A DNA stretch of 64,000 bases from Pseudochrobactrum kiredjianiae. Its GTDB lineage: Bacteria; Pseudomonadota; Alphaproteobacteria; Rhizobiales; Rhizobiaceae. A model generated the notes under the pieces. It saw nothing but the letters and a program-made list of their open reading frames with translations. It was not told the origin of the DNA and searched no databases. Position numbers and translations under genes: made by a program. This document shows, piece by piece, positions 50,829 through 59,183 of this stretch (position 1 is its first letter; each line of letters starts with the position of its first letter). The stretch is from NCBI RefSeq assembly GCF_030362795.1, contig NZ_JAUCBM010000003.1, positions 248,001-312,000 on the forward strand. Direction: 5' to 3'.

Positions 50829-51708
50829 GCGTGATCTCCAGATGTTTCTGCAGTCGCGCACCATAGGCCTGACTGATACGATCGAAAATAATGGCGATAC
50901 CGACAATGGCCATGCCGTTGAAAATGCCCAGCGTGAAATATTGGTTGGAAATTGCTTTGAGTACCGGCTGTCCAAGACCCTGCACGCCAATCATCGAGGC
51001 AATGACAACCATCGCCAGTGCCATCATGATTGTCTGGTTGATACCGGCCATAATGGTCGGCAGAGCTAGTGGGAGCTGAACATTTTTCAGTTTTTGCCAT
51101 GAGGATGAGCCAAAGGCATCAGCTGCTTCCAGCACATCGCGGTCAACCTGACGGATACCAAGATTGGTCAGACGGATGATCGGCGGAATGGCATAAATTA
51201 CGACGGCAATCAGCCCCGGCACACGACCGATACCAAGCAGCATCACCACCGGTATAAGATAAACAAAGCTCGGCATAGTCTGCATAATATCCAGTACAGG
51301 GCTGATAAATTTCTGCAGCCGGTTCGATTTAGCCATCAGAATACCGGTCGGAATGCCGACAATAATTGCAATCACGGTACAGACAAAAATCATCGAAATG
51401 GTTTTCATCGTGTCTTCCCACATGCCGAGATAACCGATGATAAACAGGGTAACGACAGAGCCGATCGTGATTTTGATGCTGCGGCTCGATACCCATGCAA
51501 TTGTAGCAACCAGCAACAGGATCACCGGCCAGGGTGTGCCGGTCATAAAGCGCTCGGCCTGAATTAGAAAATATTGCAGCGGACTGAAGAAGCCTTCAAT
51601 CGCATCACCATAGGCACGGGTGAAGTTACGGAATGTCTCGTCAATCGCTTTTTTGAGATTGGTGAGTGTAGCATTGTCGAGATTGGGGAAGCGGTACAGC
51701 CAGTCCAT
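50821..51708 (-). CDS. Glycine betaine/proline ABC transporter permease (ProW-like)
   Basis: 295 residues. An N-terminal soluble/amphipathic segment of about 60 residues precedes six transmembrane helices. MQTMPSFVYLIPVVMLLGIG, RQVDRDVLEAADAFGSSSWQ (EAA loop) and GVQGLGQPVLKAISNQ are typical of ProW/OpuAB. It is the second gene of proX-proW-proV and overlaps proV. Confidence 0.94.
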   Translation of the reverse strand: MDWLYRFPNLDNATLTNLKKAIDETFRNFTRAYGDAIEGFFSPLQYFLIQAERFMTGTPWPVILLLVATIAWVSSRSIKITIGSVVTLFIIGYLGMWEDTMKTISMIFVCTVIAIIVGIPTGILMAKSNRLQKFISPVLDIMQTMPSFVYLIPVVMLLGIGRVPGLIAVVIYAIPPIIRLTNLGIRQVDRDVLEAADAFGSSSWQKLKNVQLPLALPTIMAGINQTIMMALAMVVIASMIGVQGLGQPVLKAISNQYFTLGIFNGMAIVGIAIIFDRISQAYGARLQKHLEITHG

Positions 51709-51830
51709 AAAGCGTCTGTTCTCCTGTTATTTTCAGGCCGGAGGCAGACAAAATTCTGCGTCGCTCAACCATGAAAATATCTGCGTTTCTGCACTTCAAT
51801 CGCCCCTGACAGCGGCAAATACCGGTGATC

Positions 51831-51889
51831 GGGCAGGCATGCGGTTCTGTGTAAATTTAAAACAGAATGTCCGGAGGGTATGCCTGTCC
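51831..51889 (-). promoter_or_regulatory. Large stem-loop between proX and proW
   Basis: GGGCAGGCAT (51831-51840) pairs with ATGCCTGTCC (51880-51889), with an inner TTCTGT (51845-51850) / ACAGAA (51862-51867) stem. It lies in the 317 bp gap after proX, downstream of the palindromic repeat. No T run; it probably protects proX mRNA or lowers expression of proW-proV (inference). Confidence 0.55.
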
Positions 51890-51915
51890 AGTATTGAACA
51901 CCGGACAGGTCGCGC

Positions 51916-52021
51916 TAGAGCGTGTCGCGTTTAATCTGTAGCACTGTGCTCGCTCTAGACTTTTAATGTGTCGCATTATCCCGAGGTCAAGTTGATCCAA
52001 CTTGACTGTGAAATGCTCTAG
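51916..52021. repeat. Palindromic intergenic repeat bounded by TAGAGC/GCTCTAG
   Basis: About 106 bp, related to 12182-12288: GTTTAATC, GCTCGCTCTAGA, CATTATCCC, then GTCAAGTTGATCCAACTTGA and GTGAAATGCTCTAG. It starts five bases after the proX stop on the transcribed strand. Confidence 0.75.
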
Positions 52022-52025
52022 CTGG

Positions 52026-53036
52026 TCAGATTGCGGCTTTTACTTTCTCCGCAACATCAGCGGGCACCCATTTTGTCCACAAGTCTTCCTGCGTTTTGAG
52101 GAAGTGGACGGCTGCCTGTTCGCCTGTTGCCTGATTGTCAGTCATCCATGCGAGCAGCTTGTTCAGCGTGTCGTTCGACCATGAACGGTTTTTCAGATAA
52201 TCAAGGGCAGGGCCAGCACGATCAGAGAACTTCTTGGTAACAAGGGTTTCCACGCGGTCTTTCGGCCAGCCGTTTTTCTTCGGATCTGGGCAATCGAGCA
52301 CTGTATTGCAGCGTTTCCACTCGGCTTCATCAATATCATAGCCGGTTTTCAGCATAACCATTTCATATTTGCCGAGAAGCGCAGTCGGAGCCCAATAGAA
52401 GGCGGCAATCGGTTGATTACGCTCATTGGCTTTGGCAATAGCGCCGTCCAGGCCAGCTGCTGAGCCGGTATCAATCAGATTGAAGCCAGCTTTTTCAAAT
52501 TCAAAAGCCTTATAGAATTGGCTGGTAACGACTGTTCCACCCCAACCCGGCGCGCCATTATAAATAGCACCTTTGGATGGATTTTCCGGATCAGGAAACA
52601 GGTCAGGATGTTTCAAAAGATCATCAAAGGTCTTCAAATCAGGGTTTTTATCGGCAATATATTTTGGTATCCACCAACCCTGTTCACCGCCATCCGGCAG
52701 GGATTCAGACAGAGCGATAATTTTACCATCATCAAAACCTTGTTTGACAATATCCGGCAGCAGATCGACCCAGCCTTCCGGCGCAATATCCGGCTGACCT
52801 TTTTCAACCATAGATGTGATGGTCGGTACAGTATCGCCGACAACAATTTCGGCATTACAGCCATAACCCGCCGTCAGAATAATTTTATCAAGATTGGAAA
52901 GCAGTTCGGCAGACTGCCAGTTCATATTGGAGATGGTGACATCACCGCATTCGGCAGCTTGTGCAGAGGCGGCTATCAGACCGGAAGCGCTGAAAATTCC
53001 GGCGGCAAGAATAGTTGAAGCAAGAAGCCTCTTCAT
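52026..53036 (-). CDS. Glycine betaine ABC transporter substrate-binding protein (ProX-like)
   Basis: 336 residues from the ATG at 53036 with an AGGAG site. The signal peptide is MKRLLASTILAAGIFSASGL, cleaved near AQA-AE. The OpuAC-type domain has CGDVTISNMNWQSAELLSNL, AEIVVGDTVPTITSMVEKGQ, PDIAPEGWVD, GWWIPKYIAD and IAAFYWAPTALLGKYEMVML with the tryptophans used to cage quaternary ammonium groups. It is the first gene of the uptake operon and probably feeds the dimethylglycine pathway encoded 5 kb away, or osmoprotection. Confidence 0.94.
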   Translation of the reverse strand: MKRLLASTILAAGIFSASGLIAASAQAAECGDVTISNMNWQSAELLSNLDKIILTAGYGCNAEIVVGDTVPTITSMVEKGQPDIAPEGWVDLLPDIVKQGFDDGKIIALSESLPDGGEQGWWIPKYIADKNPDLKTFDDLLKHPDLFPDPENPSKGAIYNGAPGWGGTVVTSQFYKAFEFEKAGFNLIDTGSAAGLDGAIAKANERNQPIAAFYWAPTALLGKYEMVMLKTGYDIDEAEWKRCNTVLDCPDPKKNGWPKDRVETLVTKKFSDRAGPALDYLKNRSWSNDTLNKLLAWMTDNQATGEQAAVHFLKTQEDLWTKWVPADVAEKVKAAI

Positions 53037-53888
53037 GTTTATTCTCCTGTTCCCCGTGGTGCCGGTTATTTTCTGTGTCCGGTGGCACCGATGCCGGAAA
53101 CAGTTATTTTTCACTGCCTATATGCAATATTTTAAGGAGGAAACTGTGCGGTTCCCCAACGACGAACTGTAACGAATTAACGACATTTGTTTATTTCTTG
53201 TCGGAAATACCGGTTATTTCACAGTTGAAGAATTTAATAATCACGCTGTATTTTGGAAATTAAAGAATACTGTTTTTGTCGGGTTAATAATCTTGTCGCG
53301 TATTTTGAGTTTTGTCAGATTGATTCAAGATTTAATTATAACTAACTGAATTTTAACATTATTTACGGATATAAATTTGAAATTGGAGATATTGAATTCT
53401 CAGGCGCAGCTATGCAGCTGCATAGCCACTGAGCGGTATGAAGAGTAGCTTGAAACGGGATTATGAAGCTTAGGAGAGAGGCAGGCAAGAGCATCATTTG
53501 CATGCCTGAACGGGAGCCATCTCCGCGACGGCAAAAACCGCGCTGTCGCTGTATAGCTTGCGCGGTAATTGCCAAAATACGCTTGGCTCATCTGCCTCAC
53601 TCAACGCGGCAGATTAAAATACAACTCCGGTACGCAGTACTTGATCCGGAGTAGGAGGCATCGCTGTCTCTTATCCACTCTTTTAAACACACATCGTTAC
53701 CGTTCGGTTATCAAGAGTTTAACGGGTGGTAAATATTGAAGTTTTTTGACTGTTTTTCTCCTGCGACACAGATTATTTCTCACACACAGTGGAATTAAAT
53801 ATGAGAGAACAGGCTATTCTAATTAAAACATTCTGTATTTTCAGAAGGTTATTAATATTGAGCAGCAGATGATGAAGTTAAGGAAAAG
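53037..53888. other. 850 bp region without a supported gene
   Basis: It contains the proX promoter region with a GGTGCC/GGCACC stem near 53060-53090, an AT-rich stretch, and a perfect 18 bp palindrome at 53409-53426. Overlapping ORFs on both strands at 53363-53654 have no recognisable domain or ribosome site. It may hold a decayed gene. Confidence 0.45.
53409..53426. repeat. Perfect 18 bp palindrome
   Basis: GCTATGCAGCTGCATAGC has no spacer. It lies in a long gene-free region. It could be a regulator site or a cruciform; nothing adjacent tells which. Confidence 0.5.
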
Positions 53889-54320
53889 ATGATGACGGAT
53901 AGCTGGCAGTTCTGGGCACTGGTATCAGCGGCATTTGCAGCTCTGACGGCAATTTTTGCCAAGCTGGGCATTGCCGGTATTAATTCGGATTTTGCGACTT
54001 TTATCCGTACATTGGTGATTATTGCAGCACTCTGCCTGTTTCTGACAATCAGCGGTCAGTGGCAGAAAACTTCAGATATTTCCGCTAAAAGCTGGGTGTT
54101 TCTGGTATTGTCAGGTCTGGCCACCGGCGCATCATGGATTGCTTATTTTCGCGCGCTTAAAATCGGTGACGCTGCGCGCGTTGCACCGGTGGATAAATTG
54201 TCGATTATTTTGGTGGCGATTTTCGGCGTGCTTTTCCTTGGCGAAAAACTGTCCGCAATCAACTGGGCTGGCGTTGTGCTGATCGCCGGTGGCGTTATTC
54301 TGTTAACTCTGAAGGTTTAA
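53889..54320 (+). CDS. Small EamA-type (DMT superfamily) transporter
   Basis: 143 residues with five transmembrane helices, the length of a half-size EamA protein. FWALVSAAFAALTAIFAKLG, SGLATGASWIAYFRALKIGD and DKLSIILVAIFGVLFLGEKL, with the conserved GE in helix 4-5, are typical of the family. Such proteins work as dimers; the substrate is unknown. AAGGAAAAG precedes the ATG. A palindromic repeat begins at the stop codon. Confidence 0.88.
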   Translation: MMTDSWQFWALVSAAFAALTAIFAKLGIAGINSDFATFIRTLVIIAALCLFLTISGQWQKTSDISAKSWVFLVLSGLATGASWIAYFRALKIGDAARVAPVDKLSIILVAIFGVLFLGEKLSAINWAGVVLIAGGVILLTLKV

Positions 54321-54423
54321 AGCGCATTCCGAAAAGTGTGAAGCGGTTTTCGGAACAAAATGCGCGTATCATAAAAAAGATAGAGCGGTTTCAACGGTTT
54401 AATATTAACTGAAACCGCTCTAG
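54320..54423. repeat. Palindromic intergenic repeat (two units)
   Basis: AGCGCATTCCGAAAAGTGTG...CAAAATGCGCGT (54320-54366) is the reverse-oriented GCGCATC unit. TAGAGCGGTTTCA...TGAAACCGCTCTAG (54381-54423) is a near-perfect hairpin. The final CTAG supplies the stop codon of the TSUP permease gene. Confidence 0.78.
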
Positions 54424-55205
54424 AACCCGAACCACAGACGCAGCGGGTTGGTTGGTTCCATCAGCAGGCGAATAGTCAGCAATACGCAGGTGATAATCAG
54501 CAAGGGTTTAATCAAACCTGCGCCAACCCGCATTGCGAGATGCGCACCGGCAGTAGCACCGAACATTTGTGCCACGCCCATCACCAGACCGATCTTCCAG
54601 TTAATAGCGCCGAAGGCCAGAAAAGTCAGGAAGCTGCCGAAATTGGAAGCAAAATTCAGCAGTTTGGTGTGTGCGGTTGCTTTCAACAGGCCGAAACCGG
54701 CGAGTGACACAAAGCACAGCATAAAGAAAGAACCAGTGCCTGGTCCAAATAGGCCATCATAGAAGCCGATCAGCGGCACAATAGTTATCCCAAACAGAAA
54801 CGGCTTGATCCGCTGGGTGCGACTGACATCACCGACATTTGGCTTCAATGCAAAATAAAGCGCAATCGCAATCAGCAGCAGTGGCAACAGACCATAGAGT
54901 ATATCGCCCGGAATATAGGTGGCGAGCAAAGCGCCGAGCACCGCTCCAAGGCCGGACATAACAGCCATCGGCCATTGTTCTTTAATATTCACATGCCCTT
55001 TGCGCGCATAGGAAATGGTGGCTGAGGATGATCCGAACAGGGATTGCAGCTTGTTGGTTCCCAGTGCTTCGACTGGCGGAATACCGGCCAGCATCAGCGC
55101 CGGAACGGTAATCATGCCGCCTCCGCCTGCAATAGCATCAATAAAGCCGGCAATAAAACCGGCAAAGGCCAGCAGCAGAAGCATGGAATCAATGGAAGCG
55201 GACAT
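54420..55205 (-). CDS. TSUP family (TauE/SafE) membrane permease
   Basis: 261 residues from the ATG at 55205; the frame extends to 55295 without a better start. Eight to nine hydrophobic segments; FIAGFIDAIAGGGGMITVPA, ALGTNKLQSLFGSSSATISY and GFYDGLFGPGTGSFFMLCFV are the paired half-motifs of the TauE/SafE fold. Members move sulfite, sulfoacetate or other sulfur anions, or unknown organic anions. The TAG stop is the edge of a palindromic repeat, so the C-terminus (NPLRLWFGF) is set by it. It diverges from the TerB-like gene. Confidence 0.92.
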   Translation of the reverse strand: MSASIDSMLLLLAFAGFIAGFIDAIAGGGGMITVPALMLAGIPPVEALGTNKLQSLFGSSSATISYARKGHVNIKEQWPMAVMSGLGAVLGALLATYIPGDILYGLLPLLLIAIALYFALKPNVGDVSRTQRIKPFLFGITIVPLIGFYDGLFGPGTGSFFMLCFVSLAGFGLLKATAHTKLLNFASNFGSFLTFLAFGAINWKIGLVMGVAQMFGATAGAHLAMRVGAGLIKPLLIITCVLLTIRLLMEPTNPLRLWFGF

Positions 55206-55461
55206 GGAAAACCGTTGAACTGTCAGAATTTTCAAGACTGTGCTGGAGGCTTGCGGATCGAGGCAAAGCGGGCAGCAAAGATAAATGCAAAACAATCCAT
55301 AAAGATTGCCGGTTTGCCGTGCAAGATGCAGCGGTGTGATAACAGATTTGTTTCTTTAAATTTGACTTACATTTAAAGAATTGCAGGGCAGGGCTTGTCA
55401 TTTGGTCACAGTCTTGCCAACACTGCATTTCTTAAAAGAATGCATTTTTCGGGGACGAGTG

Positions 55462-55914
55462 ATGAGTGAAACGATTTTTGAGCGTATCAGCGCTTATTTA
55501 AGCAAAAAGACTGCTGTACAGCGCTTGTCGGAAGATCCGGCTCTGGTCTCTGAATTATTGTTGCTGGTGCGTCTGGTCTTTGCCGACGGCCAGAAAGATC
55601 AGGCTGAAATGAACGCCTTGTTGCATATCATGCAGCATGAGTTCGATATCAAACCGGAAGAACTGCCGGAAGTGGCCGATTATCTGAAAACTTTCGCCTA
55701 TGAGACGACCAGCACGCAGGCTGCTGCTTTATTCAATGAAATGGTGCCGGAACGCCGCCATTCACTGGTCGGGCATCTTCTGACGATTGCAAAAGCGGAT
55801 AATGAAATTCATCCGGCTGAAAGCGCTTTGATTGCTCGTGTGATTGAGCAGTTGAATGTGACGCCGGAAGAGCTGTTTGAACGTCGCCAGAACATTGGCC
55901 AGAATAATAATTAA
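55462..55914 (+). CDS. TerB-like (tellurite resistance TerB domain) protein
   Basis: 150 residues from the ATG at 55462. An all-helical protein with the TerB pattern: LLLVRLVFADGQKDQAEMNA and HLLTIAKADNEIHPAESALI, two pseudo-symmetric helix pairs with acidic metal-binding residues (D-G-x-x-D and D-x-E-I-x-x-x-E). No other ter genes are adjacent; isolated TerB-like proteins are common and their role is unclear. Cytoplasmic. A strong terminator follows. Confidence 0.88.
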   Translation: MSETIFERISAYLSKKTAVQRLSEDPALVSELLLLVRLVFADGQKDQAEMNALLHIMQHEFDIKPEELPEVADYLKTFAYETTSTQAAALFNEMVPERRHSLVGHLLTIAKADNEIHPAESALIARVIEQLNVTPEELFERRQNIGQNNN

Positions 55915-55936
55915 TCACCTGTTCTATGACAGATAC

Positions 55937-55969
55937 GAAAAGAGCGCATTGTCGAATGCGCTCTTTTTT
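55937..55969. terminator. Rho-independent terminator
   Basis: AAAAGAGCGCATT pairs with AATGCGCTCTTTT around a 4 nt loop, with a T run on the right and an A run on the left. It serves the TerB-like gene and the convergent P1 peptidase gene. Confidence 0.92.
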
Positions 55970-55972
55970 GTT

Positions 55973-57016
55973 TTAGTCTGCATTCCAGCATGGAAAGAGA
56001 TCATTCTCTTGCGCTGTTGCCAGATAGACCCCACGCGCTACAGCACGCGCCATTGTTGAAGCTGCTGAAGCGCAAAGATCAATAAATTCTTCAACTGTTG
56101 GTTCTATGCCGCTGGCACCGGTGGCAAGTGCAAAGATCAGATCGCCGTCAAATGGTGTGTGCGCTGGCCAGATAGCGCGTGAATAACCGTCATGGGCGGC
56201 TATTGCGAGGCGTTTCGCCTGCGCTTTGGTCAGAACCGCATCGGTTGCAATTGTGCCAATAGTGGTATTGGCTTGCGGCGGCATGTTTGGGGCCGTGTCG
56301 CGGAATTTAATCCGTAAATCAGCGGCATCCGCAGGCATCGGATGCGGATAACCTAATCCGCCAAACTCATTATCCTGCTCAAATGGCGCTGCCCAGAAAT
56401 ACTTACTACTGCCGACTGTCACCGAGCCAACCGCATTGACGGCAACCAATGCGCCCATAGTGATACCATTCGATAGAATATGGGAAGCGGAACCGAGCCC
56501 TCCTTTAAAACCAGCCACCAATGCACCGGCTCCGGCGCCACAACTGCCGAGCGCGAAGTCTTCCGCAGCATTGTCTGCCGCCTGATAGCCAAGTTCACGA
56601 TAGGGTGGGTAGCGCCCCCAGTCTTTATTGCCGCCATTATGCATATCAAAAAGAATAGCAGAGGGCACAATCGGAATATGATGACCGGCGGCCTCAAAGC
56701 CGATTTTACGCTCGCGCAGATAGGCCTGCACGCCGGAGGCAGAATCCAACCCGAAAGCCGAGCCACCGGAAAGTACGATCGCATTGATCGTCTGTACTGT
56801 ATTATGCGGTTCCAGCAAATCGGTTTCTCGTGCGCCGGGTGCGCCGCCTAAAACCTGCACGGCGGCGGTCGTGGCACGATCACAGAGAATGGCGGTGACA
56901 CCGGTTTTGATATGGTCATCCTGCGCATTGCCGACCCGAAGTCCTGCAACATCGGTAATGAGGTTGCGTTTGCCAGATTGCCGCGAACCGGATGTTCCCG
57001 CTGCCGGTTGTGTCAT
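55973..57016 (-). CDS. P1 (S58/DmpA) family peptidase
   Basis: 347 residues from the ATG at 57016, which has a GGAGG site at ideal spacing; the ATG at 57022 would sit right on that site. LITDVAGLRVGNAQDD at the N-terminus, AIVLSGGSAFGLDSASGVQ, and FKGGLGSASHIL, whose Gly-Ser bond is the self-cleavage point that exposes the catalytic Ser in DmpA, define the family. Members are N-terminal nucleophile aminopeptidases or D-esterases, often acting on beta- or D-amino acid peptides. It lies 20 bp after a binding-protein gene that is now frameshifted. Confidence 0.92.
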   Translation of the reverse strand: MTQPAAGTSGSRQSGKRNLITDVAGLRVGNAQDDHIKTGVTAILCDRATTAAVQVLGGAPGARETDLLEPHNTVQTINAIVLSGGSAFGLDSASGVQAYLRERKIGFEAAGHHIPIVPSAILFDMHNGGNKDWGRYPPYRELGYQAADNAAEDFALGSCGAGAGALVAGFKGGLGSASHILSNGITMGALVAVNAVGSVTVGSSKYFWAAPFEQDNEFGGLGYPHPMPADAADLRIKFRDTAPNMPPQANTTIGTIATDAVLTKAQAKRLAIAAHDGYSRAIWPAHTPFDGDLIFALATGASGIEPTVEEFIDLCASAASTMARAVARGVYLATAQENDLFPCWNAD

Positions 57017-57036
57017 TGCCATTCCTCCCCTGTATT

Positions 57037-58160
57037 TTATTCTACCGGCTCAAAGTCCTTGCCGTTGTAACGCATCAGCCGGTAGGGATTTTGTTTCCGT
57101 ATTCCCGCCGGTGTAAAACTCACAGCGCCAATAGCCGTTTCAAATTGTGTACTGCGCAGAATTTCAGTGGCCGATTTGGGCGGATTGGATTGATCTGCCA
57201 ATGCCTGCGCTACAATTTGTACGGCGCTATAGGCTGGCAGAGCATAGCCATCTGCCAGCATGTCGCCGGTGTCATTTTGCTTTTGTGCCAGCGCTGAAAT
57301 AGCTTTGACTGCACTCTCAGCTGAGGCTTGCGTTGTCATTTCCGGTAGTCCGCTCATCAGCAAACCGACAGGCAACGGGTTTTGCGGGTCATTGCGCAAC
57401 AGGCTTTCAGAGCCGGCAATAGTCAATGGCCAGTTAGCCGCAACTGCACTGCGGGCAATCACGGCAGCATCATCCCCTTCACCACCAAGCATGATATGGT
57501 TGATACCTGCGCGTTTTAGCTGTGCGATCAAAGCATTTTGCGACGTTTGGGCAGGGCGATAAGTGTCGCTCATTGCGGGCTCAACGCCGCGGGTTTTGAA
57601 GACCTGCAAAATTGTACGGGCAAAGTCACGCCCCTGAACCGTACCGTCTTCCAGCAGAGCAAAAGGTGTTTTCTGCCATTGAGGTGCGAGTTTATCGGCA
57701 AGAACATTGGCGGCTAGTTTGCGGTCGGGATAGAGGCGAAAAATGCCGAGATTTTCTCTGGTTTCCTGTTCCAGTATTGTTGGCTGACGACTGCCGAGGC
57801 TGAGAATGGCAATACCGTCTTTTGCCAGAACGGGCGCTGCACCTTCCAGCGATTCACTGCATAAATAGCCGATGACATATTTGATTTTGGCCAGTCGGAT
57901 TTTTTCAGCCGTGGCTGCATCCTGATCGGCTTTGCAAGCTTCCTGCATATAAATAAGGCTGACCGGATATTGATTTTGTAACTTTGCCGCCTCAGTTCCA
58001 AGCCGGATTTGCTGTGCCAAAACTGCATAAGGCCCTTCAAACGGTGCCACAATTGGATCTGCAATGCCTTGTCATCAGGGCTCGTCTGCCCGTAGGCATA
58101 AGTCGATGTCAGAACACTCAGCCCTGTAAAAAGACAGCAAAATTTGGCGGTTAGTCTCAT
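57037..58160 (-). pseudogene. Branched-chain amino acid-type ABC substrate-binding protein, frameshifted
   Basis: The signal peptide MRLTAKFCCLFTGLSVLTST...YG-QTSPDDK starts at the ATG at 58160 in one frame, while the mature periplasmic binding protein domain (APFEGPYAVLAQQIRLGTEA, ARTILQVFKTRGVEPAMSD, GINHIMLGGEGDDAAVIARS and on to FTPAGIRKQNPYRLMRYNG) runs in another frame from about 58075 to 57037. A single-base frameshift between 58050 and 58075 separates them, so no exported full-length protein can be made without recoding. The domain is Peripla_BP_6 (LivJ-like). A sequencing error is the main alternative. It precedes the P1 peptidase gene. Confidence 0.8.
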
Positions 58161-58269
58161 GCGTCTATCTGCAACCTTGGTGAATAAAAGATCCTGCAAC
58201 AGAGGTAGAATGTTCTGTATCCGCTTGCAATGGCATAAGTTTGCAGGTGAGAGCAGATAATCTGCCGTT

Positions 58270-58374
58270 AGAACATTTCCTGTTTTGTTTGAAGCATTGG
58301 AAATGCTCTAACTATTTATTGTTGCGCGCATCTTGTTCCGAAAACCGCTTCGCACTTTTCGGGATGCGCTCTAA
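58270..58374. repeat. Palindromic intergenic repeat (two units)
   Basis: AGAACATTTCC...GGAAATGCTCTAA hairpin, then GCGCGCATCTTGTTCCGAAA...CGGGATGCGCTCTAAA (58325-58374). Closest relative of 54320-54366 and 1661-1704. Confidence 0.75.
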
Positions 58375-58532
58375 AATGAGTATTAAAGTCAGGATTTAGT
58401 TTTTATGAGTTGCAAAATCTGACATCACTGTCATTTGATTGCCAAAACAGGACAGTTGATGCTGTAAATCGCGCACCGGACGTGTAAGGGTGTGTTAAAT
58501 CTATACGCATTTATACAGACAGAGCGACACAG

Positions 58533-59075
58533 ATGAATATGGTGAAGTCTATCGTGACGACAAATCAGGCAGTTGATCCGTTGAATTATCGCAATGCGAT
58601 GAGCCAATTTGCCGGAGCGGTCAATATTGTAACGACAGACGGCCCAGCAGGTCGCCGCGCTCTGACCCTTTCTGCCGGTTGCTCGGTCTCTGATAATCCG
58701 GCAACGATCCTGATCTGCTTGCAGCGTATCCATACCGATAATCTGATGTTTATTGAAAACGGCGTCTTTGCCTTCAATGTACTTCATGCAGGGCAGAAAG
58801 ATCTCGCGGAAGCTTTTGCCGGTCGTAATCAGCTGACCATGGAAGAGCGATTTGCTCTTGGCGAATGGGACACGATGGCAACTGGTTCACCGGTGCTGAA
58901 TAACGCTTTGGCAAGCCTCGATTGTAAAATTATCTCCTGTCAGGATCACGCAACGCATCATGTGCTTTTCGGCGAAGTGCTGGCGCTGCGTCAGATTTCG
59001 GCAGAGCAGTCACAGGCGAATGGTAATGAAGCGCTGGTCTATCTCAATCGCGCTTATCATCATCTCAAAATTTGA
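58533..59075 (+). CDS. Flavin reductase family protein
   Basis: 180 residues with the split-barrel FMN-binding fold: YRNAMSQFAGAVNIVTTDGP, LTLSAGCSVSDNPATILICL (S-x-S-x-x-P-x-x-x-L-x-x-L), GVFAFNVLHAGQKDLAEAFAG and ASLDCKIISCQDHATHHVLF with the C-terminal H-x-x-x-x-G-E-V motif. It reduces FMN or FAD with NAD(P)H, usually to supply a two-component monooxygenase. No monooxygenase gene is adjacent. Cytoplasmic. Confidence 0.92.
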   Translation: MNMVKSIVTTNQAVDPLNYRNAMSQFAGAVNIVTTDGPAGRRALTLSAGCSVSDNPATILICLQRIHTDNLMFIENGVFAFNVLHAGQKDLAEAFAGRNQLTMEERFALGEWDTMATGSPVLNNALASLDCKIISCQDHATHHVLFGEVLALRQISAEQSQANGNEALVYLNRAYHHLKI

Positions 59076-59183
59076 AGCCTGTTGATTACACGAGACGTGG
59101 TTTGACAATGAAGCCCGTGCGCAGCACTCTGCGTGCGGGTATTTTTATGAGGAGATGCCCGTGAACTGCAAAGGGAGATTGCA

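Noticed and set aside
53363-53654. Overlapping ORFs on both strands in a long gap
   Set aside because: Mutually exclusive, no initiation signals, basic low-information sequences; possibly remains of a decayed gene.
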